Both the position numbers and the translations under genes were made by a program. A stretch of DNA of 46,304 nucleotides from Cloacibacillus sp. (lineage in GTDB: Bacteria; Synergistota; Synergistia; Synergistales; Synergistaceae): the NCBI RefSeq assembly GCF_020860125.1, contig NZ_JAJBUX010000001.1:1-46304 (forward strand), written 5' to 3'. Position 1 is the stretch's first letter, and every line of letters begins with the position of its first letter. The notes below the pieces were generated by a model, which was not told the origin of the DNA, searched no databases, and was given only the letters and a program-made list of their open reading frames with translations. Shown here piece by piece: positions 1 through 7,896 of this stretch.

Positions 1-55
1 CGAGCCGTTCTCGGGTTCGGTTATAGCTCTCTGCCACACTCCGAAATGCTATAAT
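1..55 (+). CRISPR. Right-hand end of a type II-C CRISPR array (one repeat, partial spacer)
   Basis: Bases 20-55 form a 36-nt sequence starting GTTATAGCTC and ending ATGCTATAAT, the layout of type II-C repeats (the Neisseria repeat has the same start and end pattern). It is identified as a repeat because its first 31 positions recur, with one short interruption, as the anti-repeat of the tracrRNA at 4626-4656. Bases 1-19 would be the end of a spacer; the rest of the array lies outside the window. The 3' end holds TGCTATAAT, an extended -10 promoter element, so each repeat may start its own rightward transcript. Only one repeat is visible, so array length is unknown. Confidence 0.85.
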
Positions 56-61
56 TCGCAG

Positions 62-117
62 CGCCTGGATTCTTGCCAGCACTTGTTTGGTAAGGATTCC
101 AGGCGTTTATTTTTTTG
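62..117 (+). terminator. Rho-independent terminator after the CRISPR array
   Basis: An imperfect stem (CGCCTGGATTC.TTGCCA against TGGTAAGGATTCCAGGCG) is followed by a T-rich run at 106-117. It sits just past the last repeat and would stop rightward crRNA transcription before it runs into the convergent cas2 gene. The minus strand has no T run, so it acts in one direction. Confidence 0.6.
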
Positions 118-453
118 TTAAAAGAGTAATGTTTGGCGGGAATCTACGAATTTTTCTTTTTTCGTTTTCACTCCGAGGAGCAGTTTCATCGCGGCATATT
201 GCCTGTCTGTTATCTGCAAAAATCGCACGGAGCCCTTTTCGGGCAATTCTTTTTTCAGCCGTTCTAAATGTTTGTCCACTGCGTCTTCTCCGTTTACGAT
301 CCTGCAATAGACGGAAAACTGGAGCATGTCATAACCGTCGGAGATGAGGAATTTTCTGAATTTCGTATATATTCTCCGTTCGTCTTTGGAGACGACGGGA
401 AGATCAAAGAATACTAGGATTCTCAAGAATCTTAACCTTTTTGCGGCGGGCAC
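118..453 (-). CDS. cas2: CRISPR-associated endonuclease Cas2 (type II)
   Basis: A 111-residue protein of normal Cas2 length. The N-terminus has the ferredoxin-like first strand RILVFFDLP, whose Asp is the family metal ligand, followed by KFRKFLISDGYDMLQFSVY, a pattern typical of type II Cas2. In the family Cas2 dimers bridge two Cas1 dimers in the spacer-integration complex. The start is a GTG four bases after the cas1 stop, implying translational coupling; the ribosome-binding site is weak. The gene is last in a cas9-cas1-cas2 minus-strand operon and converges on the array. No csn2 or cas4 follows, which places the locus in subtype II-C. Recognition is firm; activity is not shown by sequence. 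Confidence 0.93.
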   Translation of the reverse strand: MPAAKRLRFLRILVFFDLPVVSKDERRIYTKFRKFLISDGYDMLQFSVYCRIVNGEDAVDKHLERLKKELPEKGSVRFLQITDRQYAAMKLLLGVKTKKEKFVDSRQTLLF

Positions 454-457
454 GGCG

Positions 458-1336
458 CTAACGGAGATCCAATACCGGCAGTTTCAGCCGTTCCGGATCG
501 CCTGACGAAGTGGCGGTGCTGAAGCTGGCGGACATTATATCAATCGCCCTGATGATACTTTGCCGCGCATAGTCGATCGTTATCGGGGAATTAAGCAGGG
601 AGACCAACGCCGTTCTGTCTTTTATTGTGAAACTTTGCCCTTCCTCAATATTCCGTGCAGTCCAGAGATCAACCACGGGTCGCAGCGTTTCCATGAAATC
701 GTCCGCCAGATTGAAAGAGTTAAGTTCATTTTTATGATGTATGCCGATGGCACACAAAAACCCATATGATGTCAGGGATCTGGCCACCGCGCCGCGCATG
801 ATTGAATATCCGTAGTTCAGCGCGGCGTTTACACAGTTGTCCTCTTGGCGGGTTGTCTGCGGCATATAGCTGTCGAAGTATATTCTTGCCGCGGCGCTCT
901 CTCTGTTTTCCTTATCCCCGCTGCGTACATCTGTCGCGATGGCACGAAGCTCGTCAGCTCCTTTTTTGCCGAGAATTTCAAGACAGGCGGCCTGGTTATT
1001 GATTTTTTGCCGAACCACAAGCCGCCAGCAATTTTTTCTGAAGGGCAGGGTCTGTTCCAACTGCCCCTTCAATACCTTCAGAAACCGGCTGTGTCCTTGA
1101 TATGAGACTAAGAGGCCGAAGGGAAGGTGGCTTTTGCCGCACGTAAAAAGCGGTATATCCTTTTCCGCGAGCACATCAAGGAGACTGGAGGTGATGATCG
1201 CCTGTTCAGTCTCTACGATTATAACCGAGATGTCTTCAAGCGGGATTTCCACCTCTTCTTTCTGTCCGATGACAAGGTGGTTCAGTCGAAGTGAAAGTTT
1301 CGCGGGGCTGCCGATTACCACATTACGCCAGCTCAT
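458..1336 (-). CDS. cas1: CRISPR-associated endonuclease Cas1 (type II)
   Basis: A 292-residue Cas1, the integrase subunit of the spacer-acquisition complex. The N-terminal beta-rich dimerisation domain (about 1-85) is followed by the helical catalytic domain. The expected metal ligands are visible: Glu146 in the RESAAARIYF segment, a histidine in GIHHKNELNSFNLADD (200-201), and acidic residues Asp213/Glu216 just after it. Its start overlaps the end of cas9 by 14 bases and its stop is four bases from cas2, so the three genes form one transcript. Length and motifs match II-C Cas1 proteins. It presumably serves the array at the left edge and not the unrelated array near 24.4 kb. Confidence 0.95.
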   Translation of the reverse strand: MSWRNVVIGSPAKLSLRLNHLVIGQKEEVEIPLEDISVIIVETEQAIITSSLLDVLAEKDIPLFTCGKSHLPFGLLVSYQGHSRFLKVLKGQLEQTLPFRKNCWRLVVRQKINNQAACLEILGKKGADELRAIATDVRSGDKENRESAAARIYFDSYMPQTTRQEDNCVNAALNYGYSIMRGAVARSLTSYGFLCAIGIHHKNELNSFNLADDFMETLRPVVDLWTARNIEEGQSFTIKDRTALVSLLNSPITIDYARQSIIRAIDIMSASFSTATSSGDPERLKLPVLDLR

Positions 1337-4300
1337 GCGATGGCTTTTCTCTCTTCACCTTGTGGCAGCTTCCGAGGACATCCACCTGATATTTTTCAAT
1401 AAGCTTTGCGGTCCTAACTCCTATCCCACGCCACGACACACTGCCGTCATGCTTTTTTATTTCAATAGCGCCAGTTGCTCTGTCGCAGCTGTTGTAATAT
1501 CCAAAAATTTCCCTGCCTTTGCTGTCGATTATCCTTACCAGATCGTTTTTAAATAGTGAGAAGATGAAGTTATAGGTTCCGTCTATAGTGATCCATTCAT
1601 CTTCTTTTTTGCCGGGCGCTATTGCCTTGTTCTTTACAATTTTTTTTGCGATATCGCTGACATAATACGGTATTAAAAAGTATTTGCCGTTTTTTTGATA
1701 GAGATCTACCCTGACCATACCGTCGTTGAAGGCGATACCGCCGTTTACCGGCAGGCCGGCGGTGCGCGAGTCAAAAATTTTAACAGAACGTACGACGGGG
1801 CCGGGGTTTCCATTGCTGGCCGGTTTTCTAAAACCATCCTTGAACGCTTTTTCCGGCTTATCTCCATATTCTTCGAGTCTTTTGGCAAGCGCTTCGTAGA
1901 GAGCACGGTCTCTTTCTTTACCTACCATGTTCTCAAGGTCGCTTTTTTTTAGAGATGTCAGCGCTTTTTTTACGACTATTCTTGGTGGATCGTCATTAAG
2001 ATATTTCGCTGAGTATATGGTGTCCTTATGGGCGGCCCCTGTCGCCCCGCGGTCAGGACGGCGGGAAACGAAGATAGGTTTCAGCTCGTTCAGTTCGCTC
2101 TCGCTGTAGCTGGTGAGGCCGAATTCCCTTATCTTTTCCGCCGGGTTTTCGGAGAGGCGTGCTTCGACCTCTTTCCTGAAGTATTCCCACGGTTCTGGGC
2201 AGCGCCTTTTTTTATTGCCCTCTGCGTTGACCTTTAATTTTTGCAGCTCTCTGTCACGCGAATAATCGGAGATTTTTTTTATTATACCTGGCGTTGCCGC
2301 CGCGACGACGCAGGCGTCAAGCGCATGGTGAAGGTCGCTGCTTTCGCGGTCTTTCAGAGCATTGATTCCCCACTGCCAGCGCAGCGTTGCTGTGGCCCGC
2401 CCGTTGATTCTCGTGACATGATTTTCGGCCTTTTTTTCGGCAAATAACAGATTTTCCTCCAGCCATTTTGCGACGTATTTTGTTATGTACCTCGTATCGC
2501 TCAAATTCCGCTCTTTCATTTCAGAGATGTCACTATCATCAAGGCTCTTTATCTTCAGGCGTGCGGCCTTTTTCCTGTTTTGGATATTGGCGTTGACACG
2601 AGCGGTGAATTCGTCCCATTTTTCACCGTCACCGCCGAAGTAATCATAGGGAAGGCGGTTCCCCTTCTCTCTGTTGGCGCCGGAAGTTACCAACACTTTA
2701 TTTATCCGGCTGTCGTCAAAAGAGATGCTGTACGGAATGATATGGTCTATCTCCGCGAAGCTATCGTCACTGCCGTTGAAGACGTCCCCGGGTGCGAGAT
2801 ATTGTCCGGTGTATAGACAGAAACCGTTTTGTTCCTTCCAAAGACGAAATTTCTCAAGCTGCCGCCCGTTAGGCGCGTAATGAAACTTGTCCTGAAACTC
2901 TTTTGCAAGCTTTTCCTTTTGAGATCTATTTTCTTCCTGCTCTTTTATAATTTTATCTCTTTCTTCTTTCGAACGGGAGAGGTCCCGTGCAAGCTCAACC
3001 TGAACTGACTCTGGCGGCCCGTATTTTCGCACGACGGCGTTTACTACTTTGCGTGTCTCTGCGATGGCGCGGATGACGACGGGATTTCTTATTTCTTCCC
3101 AATCCGGCACGGGAAGTTTTAGGGAGCGCTCTTTTTCCGCTGGTTTATAGTGGATGTAACCGGCCTTGACGCATGCTTCGTCATAGCGGCAGCCATCTTT
3201 TTCCATAAACGGGATAAGCTTGCCCATCGCTGCGGCTGACAGATTTACGACGCCGGAAAAGTTGAGTGGGAGAACCGCGTCGATAATCTTTTTGTCAATG
3301 TTCCGTTCCTCAAGATACCTCGTAATATCATCATCTGTCTTTTTGAATGTCAAAGCGTAGGCTAAATCATCGAGAAGGCGCGGGTTTACGCTTATTGTCT
3401 CCCAATAGTCTTTTCCTAATTTTTCTGAGAGGCATTTTTTGAAGGTGTGCCAGCCTTTCAGCTCAACAAAAACGCTGTCTTCGGGATCTTTGTCCTTTTT
3501 TGTGAACGGAAGGCTGTCAAAAACTAAGTTATCCTGCCAGTTGAGAGCTTTTCGTATCTGTTTATATGTGACCTTTGTATTCTTGTAGGCAAGGTTATCA
3601 ATGGTTCTCCGTTCATCTATGCTCAGAGGAACTTTTTTGCCGTCTGAGCGTACTCTTAGATTTGCAATTTTGCTTAGGAGGATGAAACGTTCCGCGGTCC
3701 ACGACGCCTTTGGCGCCCTTTTTTCGGCAGGCTCAATAGAGCAGTGTCCAATAAGCTTTTCTATCGTGCCGTCGAACGCGAATGGGAGCTGTCTTCCAAA
3801 AATATCCTTGTATTCTTTCTCTAATTCCATAGAGGCATAGGTATTTCCAAATTTACGCTGTTCTTCAAAGAGAGCCTCTATTTCTCTCTCTATATCCTTA
3901 CGAAGAATAGTATGTGAGTATTCTCCGCCCTTGTTGCGCTTGTGGCCGGAAAATTTAGGGTCGCTTTGGATGAGTTCCCCGACTGTCCTGTAGCCGGCGC
4001 CATTGTTGCCGGCCTTGAGCAGTTCGCTGTTTTCTTTTATTCCGGACAGTGCCCTGCCGTCCTCGCTGTTTTTTATGTCGCTTTCAGCCACAGTCCTATT
4101 TGATTTAAAGCCTCTATGTTTTGCCATGTGTATGAGGACGCGGCCCCATTCCTCACATGTTAGCAGGCGGTCAAGCCCTTCGGCTCTAAGCACCCAGGGA
4201 GTACATGGATGTGGGGAATTAAAGAGGTTGTCCATATCAGTCTGTGAAAGGATCTCGTGGGATACGATGAGCGAACGAATATCCGACATGCGCTGCCTTT

Positions 4301-4505
4301 TTCGTCTGAGCCTGCGGCGCGTACTTCTTGCCTCTCTGCGCGGCGCGGCAAGAGAGGCTCCTGTCTTTGGTTCTTCCGCTCTGTCAAATATGCGGACGCC
4401 AAGATCTGCTATTTTTCCCCCGGTTAGGTTGAGAACAGCCCAACCGACGGAGGTAATTCCAATATCTAGGCCGAGTGAGTAACGTTCAAGCATGGAAGAA
4501 TTCAT
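1323..4505 (-). CDS. cas9: CRISPR-associated endonuclease Cas9, compact type II-C
   Basis: RNA-guided DNA endonuclease of 1060 residues, in the short II-C class (Neisseria Cas9 is about 1080). Domains in order: RuvC-I with Asp14 in LGLDIGITSVGWA; arginine-rich bridge helix about 56-72; REC lobe; RuvC-II with Glu504 in VQVELARD; HNH with Asp587-His588 in EIDHIIPYS and Asn611 or Asn616 downstream; RuvC-III with His726/His727 and Asp730 in LHHALDACVVAA; C-terminal WED/PAM-interacting region from about 800. All nuclease residues are present, so both strands should be cut. The start at 4505 has GGGAGG seven bases upstream; the next Met (residue 5) has none. The gene is first in cas9-cas1-cas2 and directly downstream of the tracrRNA. 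AT-richer coding than the rest of the window suggests transfer. PAM cannot be read from sequence. Confidence 0.97.
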   Translation of the reverse strand: MNSSMLERYSLGLDIGITSVGWAVLNLTGGKIADLGVRIFDRAEEPKTGASLAAPRREARSTRRRLRRKRQRMSDIRSLIVSHEILSQTDMDNLFNSPHPCTPWVLRAEGLDRLLTCEEWGRVLIHMAKHRGFKSNRTVAESDIKNSEDGRALSGIKENSELLKAGNNGAGYRTVGELIQSDPKFSGHKRNKGGEYSHTILRKDIEREIEALFEEQRKFGNTYASMELEKEYKDIFGRQLPFAFDGTIEKLIGHCSIEPAEKRAPKASWTAERFILLSKIANLRVRSDGKKVPLSIDERRTIDNLAYKNTKVTYKQIRKALNWQDNLVFDSLPFTKKDKDPEDSVFVELKGWHTFKKCLSEKLGKDYWETISVNPRLLDDLAYALTFKKTDDDITRYLEERNIDKKIIDAVLPLNFSGVVNLSAAAMGKLIPFMEKDGCRYDEACVKAGYIHYKPAEKERSLKLPVPDWEEIRNPVVIRAIAETRKVVNAVVRKYGPPESVQVELARDLSRSKEERDKIIKEQEENRSQKEKLAKEFQDKFHYAPNGRQLEKFRLWKEQNGFCLYTGQYLAPGDVFNGSDDSFAEIDHIIPYSISFDDSRINKVLVTSGANREKGNRLPYDYFGGDGEKWDEFTARVNANIQNRKKAARLKIKSLDDSDISEMKERNLSDTRYITKYVAKWLEENLLFAEKKAENHVTRINGRATATLRWQWGINALKDRESSDLHHALDACVVAAATPGIIKKISDYSRDRELQKLKVNAEGNKKRRCPEPWEYFRKEVEARLSENPAEKIREFGLTSYSESELNELKPIFVSRRPDRGATGAAHKDTIYSAKYLNDDPPRIVVKKALTSLKKSDLENMVGKERDRALYEALAKRLEEYGDKPEKAFKDGFRKPASNGNPGPVVRSVKIFDSRTAGLPVNGGIAFNDGMVRVDLYQKNGKYFLIPYYVSDIAKKIVKNKAIAPGKKEDEWITIDGTYNFIFSLFKNDLVRIIDSKGREIFGYYNSCDRATGAIEIKKHDGSVSWRGIGVRTAKLIEKYQVDVLGSCHKVKREKPSHELA

Positions 4506-4549
4506 GAGGAAACCTCCCTTTTTATTTGTCGCTGTTTGTCTATTTGAAA

Positions 4550-4670
4550 GAGGATACCCCGGTCAAGGTACTAAAACCAAAACCGGGGCGAACCTTACGG
4601 TAACATCCCAGTTGGGATGCACTTATTATAGCAATGTGCCACACTCCGAAATGCTACACATGCGAACCGT
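4550..4670 (-). ncRNA. tracrRNA of the type II-C system
   Basis: On the minus strand the RNA would begin near 4670 and run through an anti-repeat at 4656-4626. That segment matches the array repeat over 19 bases (GCCACACTCCGAAATGCTA, plus strand) and seven more (TTATAGC), separated by a short mismatched stretch that would form the bulge seen in II-C repeat:anti-repeat duplexes. Two hairpins follow: CATCCC/GGGATG at 4604-4619, and CCCCGGT/ACCGGGG at 4557-4588, the latter the likely 3' stem. The T-run after it is poor, so the exact 3' end is uncertain. Order tracrRNA-cas9-cas1-cas2-array is the same as in Neisseria. Confidence 0.87.
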
Positions 4671-4676
4671 GACCTT

Positions 4677-4705
4677 AGTATACGTTGTTTTTATATTTTA
4701 TGCAA
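4677..4705 (-). promoter_or_regulatory. Sigma-70 promoter of the tracrRNA
   Basis: Minus strand TTGCAT (4705-4700), a 17-base spacer, then TATACT (4682-4677). Both hexamers are close to consensus and spacing is optimal, giving a start near 4670, immediately before the anti-repeat. Some read-through into cas9 is possible because only about 50 bases separate the tracrRNA 3' stem from the cas9 start. Confidence 0.75.
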
Positions 4706-5172
4706 TAATTTTACTCTTATAAAATTATAATGTAACATTGTTGTCTTAAGTTAAGAACGATATCAATAATCTTGTCACATACCATGCTCAACGTGCGGCG
4801 TACCGGTAACGGAGCCTCGTCCCGCGGACTTCGGCGTGCTTCCGCCGCCGCGGATGAATTTTATCGTCTCCTCCGCGGAAGGGATATTTAATGTAAAATA
4901 AACGAAAGGATATCCGGCAGAGATCGGGGGCTGTGCGTATGTTTTTCAGTGGCTGGGGAACTCAGGGTAAAAATAAAAAGATAGTTCTTCTCGCTGCGGG
5001 CTTTTTCCGGGTCAGTTCCTAATTCTGTGTAAACATCCTCAGTCTTGTAGTTCGAGACTAATTCCCATGCGCGTTTCAAACGTGCGCTGCGGCTCTGCTC
5101 TGTACGTAAAACATAGCTTCACCATAGCCGGATGTCAATGGCGTCCAGCTTGTTTTTACTTATTGCCAGGGG
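4706..5172. other. Gene-poor junction between the cas locus and the transposase remnant
   Basis: No convincing gene. A 63-codon minus-strand reading frame (5079-4888, TTG start) stays open upstream to about 5124 and contains a hydrophilic stretch (KRAWELVSNYKTEDVYTELG) that could be a fragment of an interrupted gene. I do not recognise it and it lacks a ribosome-binding site. The rest shows no structure I can assign. Confidence 0.3.
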
Positions 5173-5667
5173 TTATTCCGGGATTCTGTCCTCGAAGTAT
5201 ACGTAGAGCTGGGCGAGTATCTGTCCCCAGTCTATGCGGCGCCCCGTCCATTTCTTAGTTATGTCCATCATTGCCAGGTAGAGCATTTTTAACAGGCTGT
5301 CATCTGTCGGGAATACGGACTGGGCCTTGGTGACTTTCTGCAGCTGCCTGTTGAACCCCTCTATCGCGTTTGTCGTGTATATCAGCTTTCTTATCTCATA
5401 CGGGTACTTGAAGTATGTGCTGAGGTTCGCCCAGTTCTCCCTCCAGGACTTGGTTATATAGGCGTATTTCTTGTCCCATTTCTCACCAAAGGCATCGAGA
5501 GCTTCCAGCGCGGACGCTTCGTCTGGAGCGGTATATACGGCCTTCAAGTCTTTCATGAGCTCCTTTATATCCTTATATAAAACGTACCGCCCAGAATTGC
5601 GAAGCTGGTGTTTGACACAGCTCTGTATCTCCGTCTTGGGGACGATACGTAAGGTTTTATATGACAA
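5173..5667 (-). pseudogene. IS256-family (mutator-type) transposase, C-terminal remnant
   Basis: 164 codons encode only the last part of an IS256-type transposase: PKTEIQSCVKHQLRNS, then KDIKELMKDLKAVY, then the TTNAIEGFNRQLQK segment that carries the Glu of the DDE triad, and an ordinary C-terminus. Full-length family members are about 400 residues, so the N-terminal half with both catalytic Asp residues is gone and the element cannot transpose by itself. Homology appears to begin near 5645; the first few residues are probably read-through from flanking DNA. It lies between the CRISPR-Cas9 block and the glycyl-radical operon and may mark the edge of an imported segment. Confidence 0.85.
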
Positions 5668-5694
5668 AGTGAATTTATCAGCAATTCCTTAAGG

Positions 5695-5728
5695 CCGCGC
5701 GCCCCGCGTTTCGCGCGGGGACGCGCGG
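5695..5728. terminator. Strong GC hairpin downstream of the activase gene
   Basis: CCGCGCG.CCCCGCG pairs with CGCGGGG and CGCGCGG around a short TTTC(G) loop, with one bulged A. It lies just downstream of the minus-strand operon ending at 5755. There is no T-run on either side, so it may protect mRNA ends rather than be a classic terminator. Confidence 0.45.
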
Positions 5729-5754
5729 TCGTCGTTGTGGACTGTTTCTGTTGT

Positions 5755-6660
5755 TTATTGTCCGTCGATCAGCATCCTGAATCCGTATTCCGCAAAGAGG
5801 CGCGCCGCCGCGGCCATCCTCTCGTCGTCGGGCGTCTCAAAGTCCTCTATCGCGAATTCCCTGCCGAGCCGCCGGTATTTCTCCGAGGCCGATTTGTGGA
5901 GCGGCAGCAGGTTCACCGTACGCACGGACGTCTCATCGCGCAGAAAACAGCAGAGCTCCTCCAGCGCTTCTTTATCGTCGTTCACGTTCGGGATTACCAC
6001 CATGCGCAGGACGATCTCCTTCCCCAGCTCCGAGAGGCGGCGCAGGTTGGCCTTGATCGGCGCGTTGTCCGCCCCTGTGTATTTCCGGTGTTCGGCGGCG
6101 CGGATATGCTTGACGTCGAAGAGGAAAAGGTCGACGTAAGGCGCGGCCTTTTCCACTGCCTCGCGCGGGGCGAAACCGCTCGTCTCGACCGCCGTGTGCA
6201 GTCCCCGCGTCTTAGCGAGCGTCAGGCATTCGCGGAGGAAATCGGCCTGAAGGAAGGGTTCGCCGCCGGAGAATGTCACGCCGCCGCCCGATTCCTCGTA
6301 GAAGATCCGGTCCTTTTCCGCCTCGGCGATAACCTCCGCCGCCGTGACGCTTCTGCCGACCTTTTCCAGCGCCTCAGCCGGACAGCTTTCGGCGCATCTG
6401 CCGCAGAGACGGCACTTCCCGGCGTCGAACGAGATCCCGCCGTCCCTCGGCGAGAGCGCGCCGGCGGTGCAGAGGGAGACGCATTTTTTGCAGCCGACGC
6501 AGCGCTGCCGGTAATAGACGATCTGCGGTTTGACGGATAGCCCCTCGGGGTTGTGGCACCAGAGGCACGCGAGCGGGCAGCCCTTGAAAAATATCGTCGT
6601 CCTGATGCCGGGGCCGTCATGGATAGCGTAATGCTCGATGTTGAAAATCGTGCCGTTCAT
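5755..6660 (-). CDS. Glycyl-radical enzyme activating enzyme (radical SAM, PflA family)
   Basis: A 301-residue radical SAM protein that would install the glycyl radical on the enzyme encoded at 7897-10287. The radical SAM cluster motif is CPLACLWC (Cys28, Cys32, Cys35), preceded by the family N-terminus HDGPGIRTTIFFKGC. Two ferredoxin-like Cys sets follow (54/57/60/64 and 83/86/89/93), the two-extra-cluster insert found in activases of dehydratase-type glycyl-radical enzymes and absent from short PflA. The GGGVTFSGGEP segment is also visible. The open frame extends upstream, but the ATG at 6660 overlaps the stop of the transporter gene by four bases (ATGA) and starts the conserved domain, so it is the likely start. 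Last gene of a four-gene operon. Confidence 0.93.
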   Translation of the reverse strand: MNGTIFNIEHYAIHDGPGIRTTIFFKGCPLACLWCHNPEGLSVKPQIVYYRQRCVGCKKCVSLCTAGALSPRDGGISFDAGKCRLCGRCAESCPAEALEKVGRSVTAAEVIAEAEKDRIFYEESGGGVTFSGGEPFLQADFLRECLTLAKTRGLHTAVETSGFAPREAVEKAAPYVDLFLFDVKHIRAAEHRKYTGADNAPIKANLRRLSELGKEIVLRMVVIPNVNDDKEALEELCCFLRDETSVRTVNLLPLHKSASEKYRRLGREFAIEDFETPDDERMAAAARLFAEYGFRMLIDGQ

Positions 6661-7811
6661 CTGCCGCCCTCCCCTTCGCCTCCCGCGGCTTCGGCGGCCT
6701 TGGCGAATTTGCGCCCCGCAAGGAAAAAGCGCGCGTCCCTGAGCAGCATGAAGAGCAGCATCACGATGCCGATGTAGCTGCAAAGCGTGTAGATGATGTT
6801 GATGAAGCTGCGGTATGGCACATAAAGGGCCATCAGCAGGCCGAGCACGCCGACGCCGACGGTGATGAGGCGGAAGCGGCGCGAAAGGTCGCCGCCAGCG
6901 AAGCGGCTGGAGGTCGTCCAGAGCAGGGGCACTGCGGTGGTGTAGACACTGCCGAGCACGATGAAGGCGAAGAAGTTGCCGAGCAGGGGCGAGAGCCTGT
7001 TCGCCAAGATCAGGTTTGGGATGGCGGCGGTCGCGACCTCTTTGATGTTGCCGATGAGCGCGAACGAGCCCACCGTAGTGGTGACGAGGACCGCGAAGCA
7101 GGCGAGCACGATGCCGGTCGACAGTTCTTTGAGATCGCTCCTGGCCCCGAGCTCCGCCGAGAAGGCTGCGAACCAGCCGATCACAGTGACGGAATGGAAG
7201 ATAGAGCCGATCCAGAGGTTGGGGCCGATCGATATCTGTCCCAGATTGCCCTCCCGGATCAGGCGGAAGCCCTCGGGAATGTTTTCATAACTGCGCGCCA
7301 GCGTGAAGAGCGAGATAAGAAAGACGCTGACGATGAGGATAGGCCCAAGCTGCCCCAGCACCCTCACGATACCACGCAGTCCGAAGATGTTCGTCGTCAC
7401 GACGAAGAAACAGAAGATGACCGCGCCGAGCCATTCCGGCATCGCGAACTGCTGCACGAGGGTGGCGGCGGCGCCGCTGCACATCACCATATAGCAGAGG
7501 CCGCAGGAGATGATGATGAAGATGTCGAAGGCGAGGCCGATGATCTTACCACAGTAATAGGTGAAGATATCGCCGTGCCGTTTGAATTTTTCCCGCGCCC
7601 CCGTCCGCGTGAAGCTCCAGTTGTAATACCAGAAGATCACCAGCGCCAGCATCGGCCCCAGTAAAAAATGCCAGCCGTAGGCGAAACGAAGATAATACTG
7701 CATGAGGTCCTGTCCAGTGGCGTAGCCCGAGCCGAAATAATAGCTGATGTAGCTGCCGGCGAAAATGAGGATCGATTTCCAACCGCCGGTTTTCCCGTTG
7801 ATATTTGTCAT
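6657..7811 (-). CDS. YkvI-type membrane protein, probable substrate transporter
   Basis: About 384 residues with ten or more hydrophobic segments and the opening GSYISYYFGSGYATGQDLMQYY, which resembles the YkvI family of LeuT-fold permease-like proteins. Substrates in this family are largely unknown. Its position between a glycyl-radical enzyme and its activase, with a four-base overlap to the latter, suggests it imports the substrate of that enzyme (inference; perhaps proline or hydroxyproline). The ATG at 7811 has GGAGG seven bases upstream and is preferred over the GTG directly before it. The family name rests on sequence pattern recall. Confidence 0.75.
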   Translation of the reverse strand: MTNINGKTGGWKSILIFAGSYISYYFGSGYATGQDLMQYYLRFAYGWHFLLGPMLALVIFWYYNWSFTRTGAREKFKRHGDIFTYYCGKIIGLAFDIFIIISCGLCYMVMCSGAAATLVQQFAMPEWLGAVIFCFFVVTTNIFGLRGIVRVLGQLGPILIVSVFLISLFTLARSYENIPEGFRLIREGNLGQISIGPNLWIGSIFHSVTVIGWFAAFSAELGARSDLKELSTGIVLACFAVLVTTTVGSFALIGNIKEVATAAIPNLILANRLSPLLGNFFAFIVLGSVYTTAVPLLWTTSSRFAGGDLSRRFRLITVGVGVLGLLMALYVPYRSFINIIYTLCSYIGIVMLLFMLLRDARFFLAGRKFAKAAEAAGGEGEGGR

Positions 7812-7858
7812 CACAAAGCCTCCGTCTCTTTTTTACTATATAAGACCTAACGTATCGT

Positions 7859-7892
7859 CCGCTGATTACGGCCGGGGAGCCGTAATCAGCGG
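7859..7892. repeat. Perfect 14-bp inverted repeat between glycyl-radical enzyme and transporter genes
   Basis: CCGCTGATTACGGC pairs perfectly with GCCGTAATCAGCGG around a CGGGGA loop. It begins five bases after the stop of the glycyl-radical enzyme gene (minus strand) and has no T-run. It is probably an intercistronic hairpin that stabilises the upstream message or lowers downstream expression, allowing much more enzyme than transporter. Confidence 0.7.
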
Positions 7893-7896
7893 CTCC

